From Euprymna scolopes (taxonomy: Eukaryota > Mollusca > Cephalopoda > Sepiida > Sepiolidae), in contig CM044516.1 in NCBI GenBank assembly GCA_024364805.1, positions 41,680,778 through 41,725,995 on the forward strand: a DNA stretch of 45,218 nt, in the 5' to 3' direction. Positions within the stretch are counted from its first letter, which is position 1; the number at the start of each line of letters is the position of its first letter. Below the pieces are notes generated by a model. It was not told where the DNA came from and made no database searches. It saw only the letters and a program-made list of their open reading frames with translations. Both the position numbers and the translations under genes were made by a program. Of the stretch, positions 42,278 to 45,218 are shown piece after piece.

Positions 42278-43565
42278 CGAGGGGCGTGCAATAAGTAATG
42301 CCCTGACCCACCTCCAGTTGTCTGATCCAATTGAAATTTTGCAGGTGCAATGATTTATATCTCTATGGGTTATGTGGCAAATTACAGCTCTAAACTAATT
42401 GTGGTTTCTTTTTTACAGGTGTTTGAACTGAGTCAGGTGTGAAATGGAGCCTGTTGAATGTGGAGCAGTGATCCGATTTTTGTATTTGAAAGGACGCACA
42501 CCACAGGAGACTTTTGATGAAATAAAAGAAACTTATGGTGATAATGCTTCATCATATGACCTTGTAAAACGCTGGCATCGTGAATTCAAACATGGCCGGA
42601 AGTCTGTGGAAACAGCTCCTAGACCTGGTCGCCCCCCTTCTGCCATTGATGAGGCATCTGGATGTCAAGTTGAGGCTGCCATTTTGGAAGATCGGCACAT
42701 TACTATTCGCCAAATTGCCCAAGATGTCAAGATTAGTACAGGGTCTGTGCAAACTATCATTCATGACCATTTGCATATGCATAAGGTTTCTGTCAGATGG
42801 ATTCCCAGTTTGCTCACACCATTCCAGAAGCGAGAACGCGTCGATTGCTCGAGGATGAATTTGGAGATGGGCCAAGAAGATAAGTCAAAGTTTTTCAAAA
42901 GACTGATTACACAGGATGAAACCTGGGTCCATCACTATGATCCAGAGACCAAAGCCCAGTCAATGCAGTGAAAGCACTTAGACTCACCACTTCCAAAGAA
43001 GGCAAGGGTGCAGCCCTCCGCTGGCAAGGTCATGCTCACAGTCTTCTGGGATCAGGGCGGAGTAGTGATGACAGATTTCCTGGCAAAGGGTACCACAATT
43101 ACAAGAGCCTATTATGCTTCATTTTTGAGGAAATTAAGGGAAGCTATCAATTATCAAGAGGCGGAGCAAGATCAGCAAAGGTACACTCCTCCTGCAGGAC
43201 AACGCTTCAGTCCACAACTCACATGTCGCCAGATCAGAAGCACGGGCGTGTGGTTATGAAATCCTTCCCCATCCTCCCTACTCCTCTGACCTTGCACCCT
43301 CTGACTTTCATCTCTCCACAGCCATGAAGTTGTTTTTGAAAGGAAAGCGTTTCCCAGATGATGCAGCCTTGATTTCTGAAGTCACATTGTGGTTGGAGGA
43401 CCAACCTGGGGTGTTCTACAAAAACGGTCTCCAGAGCTGCATCAAACGATGGGAGAAATGCATAACTCTGGGTGGTTCCTATGTAGAGAAAGAATAATGT
43501 GCCAAGTTTCGTTGCTCTACTGCTATGGGAAGTGGGTCAGGGGCATTACTTATTGCACGCCCTTG
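42278..43565 (+). mobile_element. mariner copy 2, end-to-end complete, 1288 bp
   Basis: The length, 1288 bp, is typical of mariners. Terminal inverted repeats of about 33 bp share GGCGTGCAATAAGTAATG and then TGACCCA. TA is duplicated at 42276-42277 and 43566-43567. The flanks are R2-like LINE sequence that runs on uninterrupted in the other copies (ATAAACACCTGGGCAGTG in copy A, ACATATGGGCAGT in copy C), so the empty site is known. The transposase gene is in the same orientation as the LINE. Confidence 0.96.
42444..43497 (+). pseudogene. mariner transposase, full span, disabled
   Basis: Start MEPVECGAVIRFLYLKGRTP. The N-terminal helix-turn-helix pair is intact (YDLVKRWHREFKHGRKSVE; ITIRQIAQDVKISTGSVQTI; residues 1-115 approximately). 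RPGRPPS, the linker, is present. LITQDETWVHHYDPETKAQS holds the first Asp. An in-frame TGA at 42969-42971 replaces Trp. The frame resumes with MQPSAGKVMLTVFWDQGGVV, then a one-base gain near 43152 shifts it. QDNASVHNSHVARSEA (second Asp) and SSDLAPSDFHL (third Asp, D34D) follow, and the natural C-terminus GGSYVEKE stops at 43495. About 345 residues would be the family length. Two breaks were seen; all three catalytic Asp codons are kept. Confidence 0.93.
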
Positions 43566-44961
43566 TACATGGGCAGTGTCACTAGTAAGACACTCTGAAC
43601 CGTTTATAGGTTGGACCAAAGTGAACTAAGGCAACTTGACCAGAAGACCGGGAAACTTATGACTATGCACAATGCACTACACCCAAAGGGTGATAGTGAC
43701 TGACTCTATGTGAAAAGAAAAGATAGAGAAAAAGACTGGCTTGTATAGAGACTGTGTAAATGACAAAAAAAGAAGAATTAGAAAAATACATAATGCAGAA
43801 CACTGAAAGAATAATTATCGCAGCAAGTGACACTGAAAAAACGAAAAAGACAGGAAAAGGAGAGATAAGGGATAAGACGAGAAAAGAAAATGGGAAGATA
43901 AATAGCTACACGGACGATTTTTAAGGATGACAAAAGATGAGACTAATGAAAACACTTGAATATGGCTACAAAAAGGAAACCTAAACAGAGAAAGTGAATT
44001 CCTAATAACAGTCGCACAAGATAACGTAATCAGAATAAACCACATCAAAGCAAGGATTGACGAGACACAAGAAAACAGCAAATGCAGACTCTGGGGGCAA
44101 ACAATAAACCACATAATAAGCGAATGCATCAAACTAACCAAAAAGAATATTAGAATAGACACAATCAAATGGGAAAGGTAGTACACTAGTAATTATGTAG
44201 ACAACTGCGTCTTGGACACACAAACAGGCAGCAAGTCTTGAAAACGAAAATCACAAAATCCTATGAGACACGAATGTAAGAACAAGAAGAGTAGATGGCA
44301 TAATAGTACACAACTAGGAAAAATCCTGCCAGATCATAGATTTCATCATTCCAGCAGACTACAGGGTGAATATTAAGGAGACAGAGAAGCAGTGCAAATA
44401 TGCAGAACTGGTTAAAGAGCTGAAAGGAATATGGAAGATGAAGAAAGTCAAGATAACACTACTAATAGTAGGAGCACTAGGAACAATACTGAAGAACTTT
44501 TAAAAAGTATGGGAGAGATTGGAATCAGAGGGATGCCTGAGAAGATACGATGGAGGAATCATGAAAACCGAAACTATATAATTGTAAGTTGCTCCCCACC
44601 ACCAAAAAAATTGTAGCATTGGCATAAACTGAGAATACACTTAATAATCATAGAGAGTCAAGGATGGAATGACCAAGGAGAGAAAGTGCTAACTAAACGT
44701 CCGCTGGATGACTGCAAAGAGGACTGGGACCTTGGATAGGCTTACTGCCATCCAAATTCCAGTGAAGACCAATGATTGCTAGCAATGATAAATCAATGGT
44801 AAATGGCTATTGCGATAATGCAAACTAATTGGCAAAGTTTATCGAAACCGGTGGTGAGTAGTGAAAATCTGGGGGGATTTGTTGTCATTCAGACTCCAGA
44901 GAACACTACATATTGTTCTCAAAGAGAATTCTTTGATAATAGTCTGTGTGAAAACTCCTAG

Positions 44962-44963
<2 letters not shown>

Positions 44964-45013
<50 letters not shown>
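44964..45013 (+). repeat. (AAT)n tail of LINE copy B
   Basis: About 16 AAT units directly follow the LINE 3' UTR. Simple-repeat 3' tails of this kind are usual for non-LTR elements lacking poly(A). The Asn-run frame through it is an artefact. Confidence 0.85.
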
Positions 45014-45014
<1 letters not shown>

Positions 45015-45178
45015 CACATGCTCCTTCAACGACCTCTCCTTGGCTCTAACACAATCTTTCACACTTATCAATCCTCTCCCACCGTTGTTTCTCTTCTGAT
45101 ACAATCTACCTACACTACTTCTAATGTGGAACATACAAAATATGGCCAAAATTTTTCTTGTCCATGGCATTCAACTAC
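45014..45178 (-). mobile_element. R2-like LINE fragment, post-RT region
   Basis: The minus-strand frame reads MPWTRKILAIFCMFHIRSSV, then GRLYQKRNNGGRGLISVKDC and VRAKERSLKEHV. This matches the segment after the RT (RxTRKLMTMH...DVDRLY...GGRGLISVEDCV) and is closer to the second R2-like family than to copies A-C. It is a short internal fragment between two AAT-type simple repeats (44964-45013 and 45194-45218). Confidence 0.72.
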
Positions 45179-45193
45179 TAAAAATAAAAAAAT

Positions 45194-45218
45194 AAAATAA
45201 TAATAATAATAATAATAA
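45194..45218. repeat. (AAT)n microsatellite at window edge
   Basis: ATAATAATAATAATAATAA runs to the last base, so its full length is unknown. Confidence 0.9.

Larger units (their letters stand above)
40691..44963 (+). mobile_element. R2-like LINE copy B, split by a mariner
   Basis: Order: NLNNLIYAGAKAVSKK (about 40870); KRRGWKSRNAISRVRLNKKQ (about 41020); RYRYKSEPCKQNRTFEMNES (about 41120); RT start TAQLREQIYHFLHNRGLLSK (41445) and AMAWIDYKK (about 41610); YMDD box (41957-41968); SYKYVGVMETDTIKATEMK (about 42145). The mariner follows at 42278-43565. Then come GRV-like 3' parts, NPLRxC-less knuckle remains near 44090, endonuclease remnants near 44330-44530 and a 3' UTR with GGATGACTGCAAAGAGGACT (about 44705). 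It ends in an (AAT)n tail. The RT keeps YMDD, unlike copies A and C, but the frame is broken many times. A 33-bp tandem duplication and an (ACT)n insertion lie at 41800-41910. Confidence 0.85.

Noticed and set aside
42552-42875. Minus-strand 107-codon frame inside the mariner
   Set aside because: Antisense shadow of the transposase N-terminal domain.
44961-45200. Frame with a long Asn run
   Set aside because: It translates the (AAT)n LINE tail; the true content is a minus-strand LINE fragment.
1-45218. CRISPR arrays, prokaryotic operons or phage-type systems
   Set aside because: The tandem arrays have no unique spacers, and everything recognisable is eukaryotic repeat DNA.

Overview
The window is AT-rich, intergenic or intronic DNA from a large repeat-laden animal genome. 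The repeat mix (R2-like LINEs with a restriction-like endonuclease, many LINE 3' tails carrying an RTARLWNS motif, mariner and Tc1 copies, a Penelope-like element, tRNA-derived SINEs and degenerate TTAGGG arrays) fits a mollusc, most likely a cephalopod such as an octopus. That is an inference from family resemblance, not a measured match. There are no bacterial-type genes, operons or CRISPR arrays. Only one stretch looks like host coding sequence: a 3'-terminal exon at 31415-31604 with a splice acceptor, one membrane segment and an AATAAA signal.

Layout. 1-3690: dispersed and tandem repeats in AT-rich DNA. 3694-5850: about 2.2 kb of degenerate telomere-like CCCTAA repeats. 6353-8436: a 5'-truncated mariner next to an internally deleted Tc1 element with long inverted repeats. 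8811-9496: a compact promoter-like cluster (GC box, two CRE-like sites, CCAAT, TATA, splice donor). 9600-11520: R2-like LINE copy A. 11880-12860: Ty3/gypsy integrase fossil on the minus strand. 13955-20300: LINE tails, an inverted copy of the window-start repeat, fold-back structures, a SINE-like remnant and a 29-bp minisatellite. 20750-25180: a Ty3/gypsy fossil, a LINE tail and a Ty1/copia fossil; the copia fossil carries a 167-bp insertion with a segment identical to U2 snRNA. 26460-32660: AT-rich DNA with a sequence gap, SINE heads, the host exon and a 36-bp degenerate minisatellite. 33375-37215: a Penelope-like 3' end and LINE copy C, both on the minus strand. 38414-45218: a second R2-like LINE family, a rearranged LINE piece, and LINE copy B with a 1288-bp mariner inserted at a precise TA site.

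How the parts relate. The three R2-like LINE copies let the mariner target site be read directly, and the two mariner copies share one nonsense codon, so that mariner lineage probably spread with transposase supplied in trans. Nearly all open reading frames in the window are transposon remnants or low-complexity artefacts. The least explained signals are the U2-like insertion, the promoter-like cluster, the paired tRNA-like heads and the host terminal exon.
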